Shown piece by piece: positions 1 through 5,996 of a DNA stretch of 7,300 nt (position 1 is its first letter; every line of letters starts with the position of its first letter). The notes beneath the pieces are model-generated. The model worked only from the letters and a program-made list of their open reading frames with translations. It was not told the origin of the DNA and ran no database searches. Position numbers and translations under genes: made by a program. Source of the stretch: an uncultured Lachnospiraceae bacterium. GTDB lineage: Bacteria > Bacillota > Clostridia > Lachnospirales > Lachnospiraceae. The stretch covers positions 1-7,300 of the forward strand of contig CAMJWQ010000174.1 of NCBI GenBank assembly GCA_946409475.1. The letters are read 5' to 3'.

Positions 1-137
1 CCCGGACGGTGCCCCGGATTGGTTACGAACTTTTTATTCCGCACCTCTTTCCCTTCCACATCATAAGTAGTAAATCCCTCACAATGTCCAAAATGACCGC
101 TTACCTTCACTCCATCACTTGCAATTGCTATTTTCAT
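1..137 (-). CDS. NifX/NifB-like dinitrogenase iron-molybdenum cofactor domain protein, N-terminal part
   Basis: Reading leftward from the ATG at 137-135, 45 complete codons are visible before the window ends, so the C-terminus is missing. The start MKIAIASDG, then VSGHFGHCEGF at residues 12-22 and NPGHRP at 40-45, is the typical pattern of the small stand-alone proteins of the nitrogenase FeMo-cofactor domain family (NifX, NafY, C-terminal NifB). These proteins are usually about 110-130 residues. In non-nitrogen-fixing anaerobes such proteins are common, often near Mrp-type ATPases, and their role is thought to involve iron-sulfur or metal-cluster handling but is not settled. An AGGAGG ribosome binding site at 147-152, nine bases before the ATG, fixes the start. 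It has its own promoter (275-303) and is not part of the ABC operon to its right. Family assignment is confident; function is not. Confidence 0.88.
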   Translation of the reverse strand, partial: MKIAIASDGVKVSGHFGHCEGFTTYDVEGKEVRNKKFVTNPGHRP

Positions 138-181
138 GTTATCTTTCCTCCTATTTTTACTCTTTTTAATACTTATCATAT

Positions 182-262
182 TCATTCTTTACCAATCTGT
201 TCAAAGACTTGATTTCTTTTACAATAAATAAAATCATATTCTTCGAACCCGATTATGGGCAT
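182..262 (-). other. Possible 26-codon leader ORF upstream of the NifX-like gene
   Basis: An ATG at 262-260 opens a 26-codon frame, beginning MPIIGFEEYDF and ending FEQIGKE, that closes with TGA at 184-182, about 45 bases before the next gene's start. It would lie entirely in the leader of the NifX-like mRNA, starting only a few bases after the predicted transcription start. No Shine-Dalgarno sequence precedes it, so it would have to be translated as a nearly leaderless message. I do not recognise the peptide, and a frame of this length can occur by chance in an AT-rich leader. Confidence 0.15.
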
Positions 263-274
263 ATGCTTATTATT

Positions 275-303
275 ATAGTAATATCTAAGCTTCCTTTTGT
301 CAA
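275..303 (-). promoter_or_regulatory. Sigma-A type promoter of the NifX-like gene
   Basis: On the minus strand a perfect -35 box TTGACA (303-298) is followed after exactly 17 bases by TACTAT (280-275), with TATAAT also present three bases further on. Transcription would start near 268, leaving an unusually long leader of about 130 bases before the ATG at 137. The leader contains a small CCC-ATAATC-GGG hairpin (248-259), the 8-bp palindrome GCATATGC (259-266) and a possible 26-codon ORF, but nothing I recognise as a riboswitch. Confidence 0.7.
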
Positions 304-354
304 TAATAAATATCCGGCATCTTCCATGAGCATTCCTGCGCATCCGTTACCCGC

Positions 355-407
355 AAAATAAATGCACCGTTGAGCATTTTGTTGCCACCAGACACGCATA
401 GGTGCAT
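355..407 (-). terminator. Weak candidate terminator after the ABC permease gene
   Basis: Just after the permease stop codon the transcript can pair ATGCACC (407-401) with GGTGCAT (368-362), a perfect 7-bp stem around a long 32-base loop. Alternatively it can form a tighter hairpin pairing AAATGC (379-374) with GCATTT (365-360) around 8 bases. Either stem is followed by the U-rich run TTATTTTG. The stems are short and one loop is long, so this is a weak terminator at best, but its place between the permease and the next promoter suits one. Confidence 0.35.
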
Positions 408-409
408 AT

Positions 410-3160
410 CTATTCACGATTTTTCAGAATATCTGCCGGTATCATCCTTTTTAGTTTTCCAACTAACAGGATATTAGTCAAAAGATAGCATAGGAGAACG
501 GAAATATATATTCCCGCATACATCTGCAATGAAAATCTCAAATCCAGACCACAGGCCACATTGGCAACTAAATAAGGATACAGGGCATCCATTACTCTTT
601 TGGAGATGGGAATGCAGAGGGCTGCAAAAAAAGCCACCAGCACAAAGTTCCCATCCAGGTATAATTTACGTATTTCCCTATTCCGGAAGCCGAATATTTT
701 CAGCAGGGATATCGGATATGAGGAGCGGTCTATCATCACTTTCAGCATTAAATACATGACAACTACAAATATCAGGACAGACACAGTTACCATACAGATG
801 ATCAAAGACCACATCTGATCCAAAAAGACATCGGAATTTTTTTGGATATCCTCCCTGGTAGTGACTGCATAAAGCCTCCCCGGATCAATATCCAGTGATT
901 GGTCAGACATAACCACATTATAGTAATCCTCCTCTTTGCCAAAGAGCTCCCGCATACCGTCAATATCCATAAATACATATAATCCGACTGAATAGGGAAC
1001 AATCTTATCCACCGTAAAAGCATAATTTTTTTCATTTACATCATCATATAAAACAAGCTCATCACCGGTTTGTAAATGAAATTTTGAAGCTGCCGATTTT
1101 GACAGAGCGACTTTATTCATTCCCGAATTCACATCAAAATCAAAATATTTATTATTTGCATCAATGCCAAGCAGGGTCACTTCCAGGTCATACCCCAGTA
1201 TATTCCTTTGCAGGTTCTCCCCATAACAGGCCTCTCCCCCTGCCGGTGCATCCTTCGTGGGATATTTATAGGTGTACATATAATGATAGGCCGTATCCTT
1301 TTTATTCTGCACGCTCATATTATGGCAGATGGCATAACAGTTAAGCCCCAGCATCAAAATCAGAAAAGCGATAAACATTCCTATAATTACCGTTAGTCCG
1401 GTACGGATCTCCCGGAAAAATTGTCTTATCCGGAAGCGTGTAATAAAACCGAACCTACCTATTTTTATTTTGCCGGTACTGCTGAGCTTCTGCTCATTTC
1501 TAATCAATGTTAAGGGGGCCTCAGACAGCTTTTTATTAATCACAAGATAATTAACCAGTGCTGCCACAAGGGGAGGCATTATCACGCCATACAATAGCAG
1601 ATAAGGGGGATATACGGTACTTATGACAGGCAGGGAGAAATAACGAACCGTATCTAAGGTTTGATAAGCAGCACCGACGGAACTGAACCCTATGGCAGTA
1701 CCTGTTAATCCGGCTAAAAGGGTAATGATTACGGGAAGCTTAAGGTAGTGCTTCATTAACTGTCTCTTCGTCACCCCAAGTGCATAAAGGGCTCCAATCA
1801 CCGGACTCTCCTGTTCAATTTTATGAATCACAAATACGGATATGACATAAGTAAATAAGGCCATGATTATGACACCGGCCGCTAATCCTGCCTGTTTATT
1901 GATCAGCACGTCATCAATGGAGGCAGCAATTCTGGGATTATCTTTTCTCTCAACGAATCCGGTAACATTGTCAACAGAAACGGAAAAATACTCCTTCATA
2001 ATTTCATCTGTCTTTTCCCGAAGCTTATTCATCCCCTTTAAAAGCTCCTCAGACCCATCGGCTGCTTTTTCGGTACCTTCCGTATATTCCTTCATGCTTT
2101 CCTTAAATGAGGCAAAGCTATCCAATTGCTCCACCGCCGCTTTCAGGTTCGCTTTCTTATAGGGATTACTGCTGCCCGGCTGTTCCATAATACTCTCCAG
2201 TACCGTATGGTAATCATTCTCCGTCAATTTTACCGTAAGCCCATAAGCAGAGAGATCATCGGATACCTTTTGCAGGAGCTGCACAAATATTTCATCTATC
2301 CCCTCCATGATATCATCATTATGTAGCGCCATCTCCGATAATCCGTCATCCAAATCTTTTGTACCGTCGGATAATTCCGCTATCCCCTCCTGCATTTCCG
2401 TTTTTACTTCTTCTAATTCTTCAAGCATCTCTAAAAAATAAGAATCTGTTATCTTATCCCGGTCCGGTTCCCCTTCCGAAAGATAATCCTTTAAGGTCTC
2501 TGCTTCCATGGCTCCGTTTAAAATATAGCTATAGACGTATTCTTCTGTCTTTGCCTGCTTTCCTGCATTTTTTAATGCTTCATAAGAGTCGTTCGAAACA
2601 AATCCCAAACCAAATATATTACTTTCCACGCTGACATCGGACATATTTTTAAAGGGTGCATCATAATCCGGAACAGAACCGGTTCCGGTTATCATAAATT
2701 CCTCTCCTCCAATAGTAATCCGGCTGCCGACCTTTAGATTATGGTTTTCGGCATAATGCTTTTCCAATACAACTTCCCATTTACCTTCTGCAAGAACCCC
2801 TTCATCCAAATCAATCCTATTACAGGTATTTCTGTTTTTAAAAATACGCAATGTAGAATGATCTTCTTGTTCATAGTCTAAATAAAATGATTCTGCAATA
2901 GTTACTCCTTTGCCGGCAAGCTGACTGAGCCGGTCTTCGTCCAGCGGCACAAAAACCGAAAACTCTCCATCCTCCACTTTATTTCTTTCACCCGCCTCCC
3001 TCACATTTGCAATAACGCTTTCAGCCGCTCCGACTATGCTTATAATCAGATACATCCCTAATACGATTAATAAAAAAAGGGCAAAATAGCGAAAGAAATC
3101 TGTTCTTAAATCCCGTAATATTCTTTTATTCAATACTTTCTGCATACCGTTTTCATCCAT
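410..3160 (-). CDS. ABC transporter permease, FtsX/MacB type, with large coiled-coil extracellular domain
   Basis: This is the membrane subunit partnering the ATPase encoded just upstream. From the ATG at 3160 it is 916 residues. Hydrophobic segments lie near residues 24-45, 422-444, 474-497, 516-540, 586-612, 783-807, 837-854 and 878-902: two FtsX-like repeats of four helices, each with a large outside domain after its first helix. Both outside domains carry the family pattern of a helix, then L-x-x-G-(S/D)-x-(I/L) and beta strands (about 130-165 and 683-732). The first also has two helical stretches (243-285, 352-392) with repeated E/D-G-x-x-x-L spacing, like YhgE/Pip proteins. Cytoplasmic GALYALGVTKRQL (457-469) and LLKIFGFRNREI fit ATPase-coupling loops. 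A longer frame from TTG at 3184 would overlap the ATPase gene; ATG 3160 follows AGGGGAAAGG and leaves 13 bases between genes, so I prefer it. ATG 3145 is a third option. Such permeases export or mechanically act on lipids, peptides or antibiotics; the substrate is unknown. Confidence 0.9.
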   Translation of the reverse strand: MDENGMQKVLNKRILRDLRTDFFRYFALFLLIVLGMYLIISIVGAAESVIANVREAGERNKVEDGEFSVFVPLDEDRLSQLAGKGVTIAESFYLDYEQEDHSTLRIFKNRNTCNRIDLDEGVLAEGKWEVVLEKHYAENHNLKVGSRITIGGEEFMITGTGSVPDYDAPFKNMSDVSVESNIFGLGFVSNDSYEALKNAGKQAKTEEYVYSYILNGAMEAETLKDYLSEGEPDRDKITDSYFLEMLEELEEVKTEMQEGIAELSDGTKDLDDGLSEMALHNDDIMEGIDEIFVQLLQKVSDDLSAYGLTVKLTENDYHTVLESIMEQPGSSNPYKKANLKAAVEQLDSFASFKESMKEYTEGTEKAADGSEELLKGMNKLREKTDEIMKEYFSVSVDNVTGFVERKDNPRIAASIDDVLINKQAGLAAGVIIMALFTYVISVFVIHKIEQESPVIGALYALGVTKRQLMKHYLKLPVIITLLAGLTGTAIGFSSVGAAYQTLDTVRYFSLPVISTVYPPYLLLYGVIMPPLVAALVNYLVINKKLSEAPLTLIRNEQKLSSTGKIKIGRFGFITRFRIRQFFREIRTGLTVIIGMFIAFLILMLGLNCYAICHNMSVQNKKDTAYHYMYTYKYPTKDAPAGGEACYGENLQRNILGYDLEVTLLGIDANNKYFDFDVNSGMNKVALSKSAASKFHLQTGDELVLYDDVNEKNYAFTVDKIVPYSVGLYVFMDIDGMRELFGKEEDYYNVVMSDQSLDIDPGRLYAVTTREDIQKNSDVFLDQMWSLIICMVTVSVLIFVVVMYLMLKVMIDRSSYPISLLKIFGFRNREIRKLYLDGNFVLVAFFAALCIPISKRVMDALYPYLVANVACGLDLRFSLQMYAGIYISVLLCYLLTNILLVGKLKRMIPADILKNRE

Positions 3161-3170
3161 CCTTTCCCCT
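3161..3170 (-). promoter_or_regulatory. Ribosome binding site deciding the permease start
   Basis: AGGGGAAAGG sits directly before the ATG at 3160 and just after the ATPase stop codon (3176-3174). It is purine-rich and correctly spaced (GGGG five bases from the ATG). The upstream TTG at 3184 lies inside the ATPase coding sequence and is therefore less likely to be the start. Confidence 0.55.
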
Positions 3171-3173
3171 GTA

Positions 3174-3872
3174 TTACCACTCAAGCTGTCCGGCAGGAAT
3201 CAGGACTTCATTGGTATAATCTTTGCTTATCCGTCCATCCTTTATTTTTATTACTCTGTGCACCATATCCTTTATAGCGGTATTGTGTGTAACAATCAGC
3301 ATAGTCGTACCATATTTCCTATTGATTTCTTCAAGTAATACCAGTATGTCTTTCGATGTCTTAAAATCCAGGGCTCCTGTGGGCTCATCGCATAATAACA
3401 GCTTGGGGTTTTTAACGAGTGCCCTTGCTATGGCACATCTTTGCTGTTGCCCTCCTGATAATTGGGACGGAAATTTATTTTTGTGCTCCGTAAGTCCCAG
3501 TGTCACCATCAGCTCCTCTCTGTCCAGGGGTTCTTTTGTTAAAACCTCACATACTTCCACATTTTCTTTTACTGTAAGATTTGGTATCAGATTATAAAAC
3601 TGAAAGATAAAGCCCAGGTTTTTTCGCCGGTATAAGGATAATGCCTCCTGCTTTAACCCGAATATTTCCTGCTCATCCACTTTAACCGACCCATAATCCA
3701 GAGTATCCAATCCGCCGATAGCATTAAGGAAAGTAGACTTCCCCGAGCCGCTGGGACCATAGATAACACACATTTGTCCTTTATCGACTCCCGTTGTGAT
3801 TCCCTTCAATACCTCCACATAGCTTCCGCCTTCACCATAGCTTTTTTTCATATCCTTTACTTCCAAGTACAT
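3174..3872 (-). CDS. ABC transporter ATP-binding protein (LolD/MacB/SalX-like)
   Basis: This is a 232-residue cytoplasmic ATPase that powers the FtsX-type permease encoded next to it. All motifs of an intact nucleotide-binding domain are present: Walker A GPSGSGKST (39-47), Q-loop Q91 in GFIFQFYNLIPNLT, signature LSGGQQQR (138-145), Walker B LLLCDEP (158-164) followed by the D-loop TGALD, and H-loop H196 in VTHN. The QFYNLIPNLT and DEPTGALD wording and the length near 230 residues are typical of the MacB/LolD/SalX group, whose partners are FtsX-type permeases. The ATG at 3872 is preceded by AGGAGGG (3886-3880) at seven bases' spacing. It is the first gene of a two-gene operon, with 13 bases to the permease, driven by the promoter at 3938-3967 and probably repressed by the TetR protein encoded upstream. 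Confidence 0.96.
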   Translation of the reverse strand: MYLEVKDMKKSYGEGGSYVEVLKGITTGVDKGQMCVIYGPSGSGKSTFLNAIGGLDTLDYGSVKVDEQEIFGLKQEALSLYRRKNLGFIFQFYNLIPNLTVKENVEVCEVLTKEPLDREELMVTLGLTEHKNKFPSQLSGGQQQRCAIARALVKNPKLLLCDEPTGALDFKTSKDILVLLEEINRKYGTTMLIVTHNTAIKDMVHRVIKIKDGRISKDYTNEVLIPAGQLEW

Positions 3873-3937
3873 TTTACTGCCCTCCTATCCGCATATTTCC
3901 TTGGGTCAAATTTATATTAATTTTCTTATTGAAAATA

Positions 3938-3967
3938 AATATCATCAACATAACAGTGTTATGTCAA
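3938..3967 (-). promoter_or_regulatory. Promoter of the ABC transporter operon
   Basis: A perfect TTGACA (3967-3962) is followed after 18 bases by GATATT (3943-3938, four of six matches to TATAAT), or after 17 bases by TGATAT (3944-3939). Transcription would begin around 3931, giving a leader of about 55-60 bases before the ATPase ATG. The palindromic operator at 3948-3964 fills most of the spacer and overlaps three bases of the -35 box, so a bound repressor would exclude RNA polymerase. Confidence 0.68.
3948..3964. promoter_or_regulatory. Probable TetR operator at the ABC operon promoter
   Basis: ACATAACAGTGTTATGT is a perfect inverted repeat of 8-bp arms around one central base. A 15-bp version differing at only two central positions lies at the tetR promoter (4659-4673). 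The size and symmetry suit a TetR-family dimer, and the placement between -35 and -10 suits repression. Assignment to this particular TetR protein is inferred from adjacency and from the repeated site. Confidence 0.75.
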
Positions 3968-3979
3968 AAGGTTTTTATA

Positions 3980-4002
3980 AGGATATCACTCTGTGATATC
4001 CT
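3980..4002. terminator. Perfect hairpin after tetR, probable terminator
   Basis: AGGATATCAC and GTGATATCCT form a perfect 10-bp stem with a three-base loop, beginning 12 bases beyond the tetR stop codon. On the transcribed minus strand it is followed by TATAAAAACC rather than a U run, so it is not a textbook intrinsic terminator. Its position just before the transporter -35 box (3967) leaves open a second role as a protein-binding site. I favour a terminator or mRNA-end hairpin that separates tetR from the ABC operon. Confidence 0.5.
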
Positions 4003-4014
4003 GTAAAACAATTC

Positions 4015-4626
4015 CTATTTCCAAATACCCAACCAGCCGCTTATCATGAATTTTACCATAATAGCAATCTGCTTTAACGCATCTTTCCTGCTTACATTAT
4101 GTTCCACCAGCTGTACAAAGAAAAAGATCTGTAAATGAGCGAGCCAATGAATGGTATAATCATCCATTTTAGATGTTTTATACCGCTTAGCCATTTCATC
4201 CGACAAATTACGATAATGTGCCTCCGTTATGGAAATAAATGCATCCAAACAATTTTCATACTGAGAACCTGCTGATTTTAACAGCAGCAACACAAAGGCA
4301 TCGTAATTCTGATACAGATAATCAACGATGGCTATGGCCGCCTCTCTGTCTTCACTGGCATCATTTGATTCAACCAGGGATTTTTTCATGTCCTTCATTT
4401 CCCCTTCATAATGCTTTTGCATTAGGAAATGCATGTTTTCAAGAGGTTCCTTTACCAAAGAACCGAACAGTTCATTTTTATCCTGAAAGAAAAAATATAA
4501 GGCGCCTGTCGTAACACCGGCTTTTTTACATATACTCCGCAAGGAAGCTCCTAAATAGCCCTTATCTAAAAATTCTTCTTTCGCTGCAAGTAAAAGCTTT
4601 TCTCTCGTATGAATATTCTGGCGCAT
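4015..4626 (-). CDS. TetR/AcrR family transcriptional repressor
   Basis: This 203-residue protein has a standard TetR architecture. The N-terminal three-helix DNA-binding domain spans about residues 5-52; the helix-turn-helix lies at about 28-47 (SLRSICKKAGVTTGALYFFF), followed by the family-typical DKNELF. Residues 60-203 form a helical ligand-binding and dimerisation region without a pattern that names the ligand. The ATG at 4626 is preceded by GAGG at four bases' spacing, and starting there gives the usual short TetR lead-in. It has its own promoter with an inverted repeat over the -10 box, and the same repeat lies in the promoter of the ABC transporter immediately downstream. I therefore infer an autoregulated repressor of the exporter that is released by a small molecule, plausibly a transporter substrate. 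Family assignment is sure; target and ligand are inferred. Confidence 0.95.
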   Translation of the reverse strand: MRQNIHTREKLLLAAKEEFLDKGYLGASLRSICKKAGVTTGALYFFFQDKNELFGSLVKEPLENMHFLMQKHYEGEMKDMKKSLVESNDASEDREAAIAIVDYLYQNYDAFVLLLLKSAGSQYENCLDAFISITEAHYRNLSDEMAKRYKTSKMDDYTIHWLAHLQIFFFVQLVEHNVSRKDALKQIAIMVKFMISGWLGIWK

Positions 4627-4658
4627 TTGACCTCATCTTTCCGTTAATTTTCCCATCA

Positions 4659-4673
4659 CATAACACCGTTATG
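4659..4673. promoter_or_regulatory. Probable TetR autoregulatory operator
   Basis: CATAACACCGTTATG has 6-bp inverted arms (CATAAC / GTTATG) around three bases. It matches the site at the ABC promoter in 13 of 15 positions. It overlaps three bases of the tetR -10 box and covers the expected transcription start, so binding would repress tetR itself. The weaker central symmetry suggests it could bind less tightly than the transporter site. Confidence 0.72.
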
Positions 4674-4699
4674 CTACCACTCTCATAAAAAAATGTCAA
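4671..4699 (-). promoter_or_regulatory. Promoter of the tetR gene
   Basis: TTGACA (4699-4694) is followed after exactly 17 bases by TAGCAT (4676-4671, four of six matches to TATAAT). The spacer begins with a run of seven T on the transcribed strand. The start would be near 4664, about 38 bases before the ATG. It lies in the 100-bp gap after the amidohydrolase gene, in which I see no convincing terminator, so some read-through from the upstream operon is possible. Confidence 0.65.
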
Positions 4700-4719
4700 T
4701 ACTGTCTTATTAATACTGT
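4698..4719. repeat. Short direct repeat AATACTGT upstream of the tetR promoter
   Basis: AATACTGT occurs at 4698-4705 and 4712-4719, a 14-bp period, and the first copy touches the -35 box. The repeats are not on the same helix face as an exact 10- or 21-bp spacing would be, and may be chance in AT-rich DNA. Confidence 0.3.
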
Positions 4720-4726
4720 TTCTCAT

Positions 4727-5950
4727 TTATAAAATAGTATTCTTTATGATTTTTCCTTCCTTCATAACAAACCGAACATTAACCGCATCCGCCAGGACCC
4801 GGATATTATCAAGAGGATTTCCATTAACAATTACAGCATCCGCTAATTTTCCAACATCCAATGAGCCAATCTGCTCCTCCATTTCCATTACTTTTGCACC
4901 GTTAATGGTTCCGATCTGCAATGCTTCCATCTCTGTAAATCCGGCTTCGCAGATAGCGGCAAATTCTTTTCCTAAAAATTGAAAACGATTGTTAGAGCCG
5001 GGCTTATTGGAAAAATCCGTTCCAAGAGCAACATTCACCCCTGCCTTACGAACCAGTTCTATGGATTTTAAATTAGCCGCAGCGCATTGCTTTGCTTTTA
5101 CCGCCATATATTCAGGCAGGCCCTTCGTTTCCGCCAGATGAAGGGAAATACTTAAGGTAGTCACAAGGGAGCAATTATTTTTTTTCATCAGCTCCACACA
5201 TTCTTCATCTAAATGGATACCGTGCTCCACCGTTTTGATACCGGCCTTTAAAGCCTGCCTGGCACCTGCCAGTCCGCTGCAATGAGCGGCTACATAGGCT
5301 CCGTGGCGCCCTGCTTCTTCCACAATGGCCTTCAGCTCTTCATCGGAGAATTGTATATCCTCTAAACCATCCGACATGGAAGACACTCCCCCGGTGGCAC
5401 ATATCTTGATGAATTTTGCACCTTCCCTGAATTGCTTTCTTACCCCCTTGAGACATTCGTCCACGCCATCCATGAGATAGGATAAGATATTATCCTTTGC
5501 ATAATCGTAGGGATAATTGGTATCGGCATCACCATGGCCTCCCGTTACACTTAATACCTGTCCTCCCGGCATAAGATGGGGTCCCTCCAGGAGTTCCTGC
5601 TCAACAGCCCATTTGAGCTGCGCACTAATCTGTGTCATATCCCTGGCTGCCGTAAAGCCGCTTTGAAGCATTACACCCATATCATAAGCTGCTTTTAAAA
5701 TCATCCTGTCCCTTATAGTGGATAAATAATCGTCCGGCTCTCCGCATATGTGGGCGTGACAATCAATAAAACCCGGTAATATCATACCGCCATCCAATGT
5801 ATAAGCTTTATATTCCCCATTTAAAGGAGCCTTGCTCCTGTCTCCTGCATAAATGATATTTTTTCCTTCCACCAGAATCGCACCATCCTCTATGACCTTC
5901 CGATGAATGACGTCCACATAGGGACCAAGGATTGCTTTTTTCTCTGTCAT
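4727..5950 (-). CDS. Metal-dependent amidohydrolase (imidazolonepropionase / Xaa-Pro dipeptidase-like)
   Basis: This 407-residue protein is a complete amidohydrolase-superfamily enzyme. An N-terminal small beta domain (about 1-55) leads into the TIM barrel at ILPGFIDCHAHICGEP, whose H65 and H67 are the first metal ligands. The remaining expected ligands are K182 in FIKICATGG (a lysine that is carboxylated in binuclear members), H223 in AAHCSG, H243 in VEHGIHLD and catalytic D312 in ALGTDFS. The C-terminus returns to the beta domain with the usual GSLDVGKLADAVIVNGNPL. The TGGHGDA stretch (137-142) and the overall length match the COG1228 group, which includes prolidase-like enzymes that cut Xaa-Pro or Xaa-Arg dipeptides; the exact substrate cannot be read from sequence. 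No signal peptide is seen, so it is cytoplasmic. AAGGAGG (5962-5956) precedes the ATG by five bases. The gene follows the TldE-type gene after 46 bp, suggesting one transcript and a shared role in peptide breakdown. Confidence 0.92.
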   Translation of the reverse strand: MTEKKAILGPYVDVIHRKVIEDGAILVEGKNIIYAGDRSKAPLNGEYKAYTLDGGMILPGFIDCHAHICGEPDDYLSTIRDRMILKAAYDMGVMLQSGFTAARDMTQISAQLKWAVEQELLEGPHLMPGGQVLSVTGGHGDADTNYPYDYAKDNILSYLMDGVDECLKGVRKQFREGAKFIKICATGGVSSMSDGLEDIQFSDEELKAIVEEAGRHGAYVAAHCSGLAGARQALKAGIKTVEHGIHLDEECVELMKKNNCSLVTTLSISLHLAETKGLPEYMAVKAKQCAAANLKSIELVRKAGVNVALGTDFSNKPGSNNRFQFLGKEFAAICEAGFTEMEALQIGTINGAKVMEMEEQIGSLDVGKLADAVIVNGNPLDNIRVLADAVNVRFVMKEGKIIKNTIL

Positions 5951-5972
5951 TTCATCCTCCTTCTAATTTGCC

Positions 5973-5989
5973 TACCTGTTTTACCTGTT
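5973..5989. repeat. Tandem TACCTGTT repeat between the TldE-type and amidohydrolase genes
   Basis: TACCTGTT occurs at 5973-5980 and 5982-5989 in the 46-bp gap, and TTCTAAT flanks the pair at 5961-5967 and 5991-5997. On the transcript the tandem reads AACAGGTA twice. No hairpin forms, and the arrangement may be a small duplication with no function. Confidence 0.35.
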
Positions 5990-5996
5990 ATTCTAA

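Noticed and set aside
9..212. 67-residue plus-strand ORF at the left edge
   Set aside because: It lies opposite the NifX-like gene and its leader, has no ribosome binding site, and the minus-strand reading gives a clear family match with a proper AGGAGG.
802..1035. 77-residue minus-strand ORF in another frame within the permease
   Set aside because: It is an out-of-frame reading of a well-supported coding region.
1333..1345. CATAACAG half-site inside the permease gene
   Set aside because: Only one arm matches the TetR operator; the second arm reads TTAAG, and the location is mid-gene with no promoter.
1863..2634. Overlapping plus-strand ORFs of 66-99 residues opposite the permease gene
   Set aside because: They are shadows of the minus-strand permease, with no recognisable domain and no ribosome binding site of note.
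3161..3184. TTG start at 3184 for the permease, overlapping the ATPase stop by 11 bases
   Set aside because: The ATG at 3160 has a well-spaced AGGGG ribosome binding site and TTG starts are rarer; the extra eight residues add no family similarity.
3223..3597. 124-residue plus-strand ORF
   Set aside because: It is antisense to the ATPase gene, which carries all ABC motifs; the plus-strand product is cysteine- and serine-rich without any family pattern.
4627..4726. Terminator after the amidohydrolase gene
   Set aside because: The gap has a run of seven T on the minus strand but no stem before it; the run is the spacer start of the tetR promoter.
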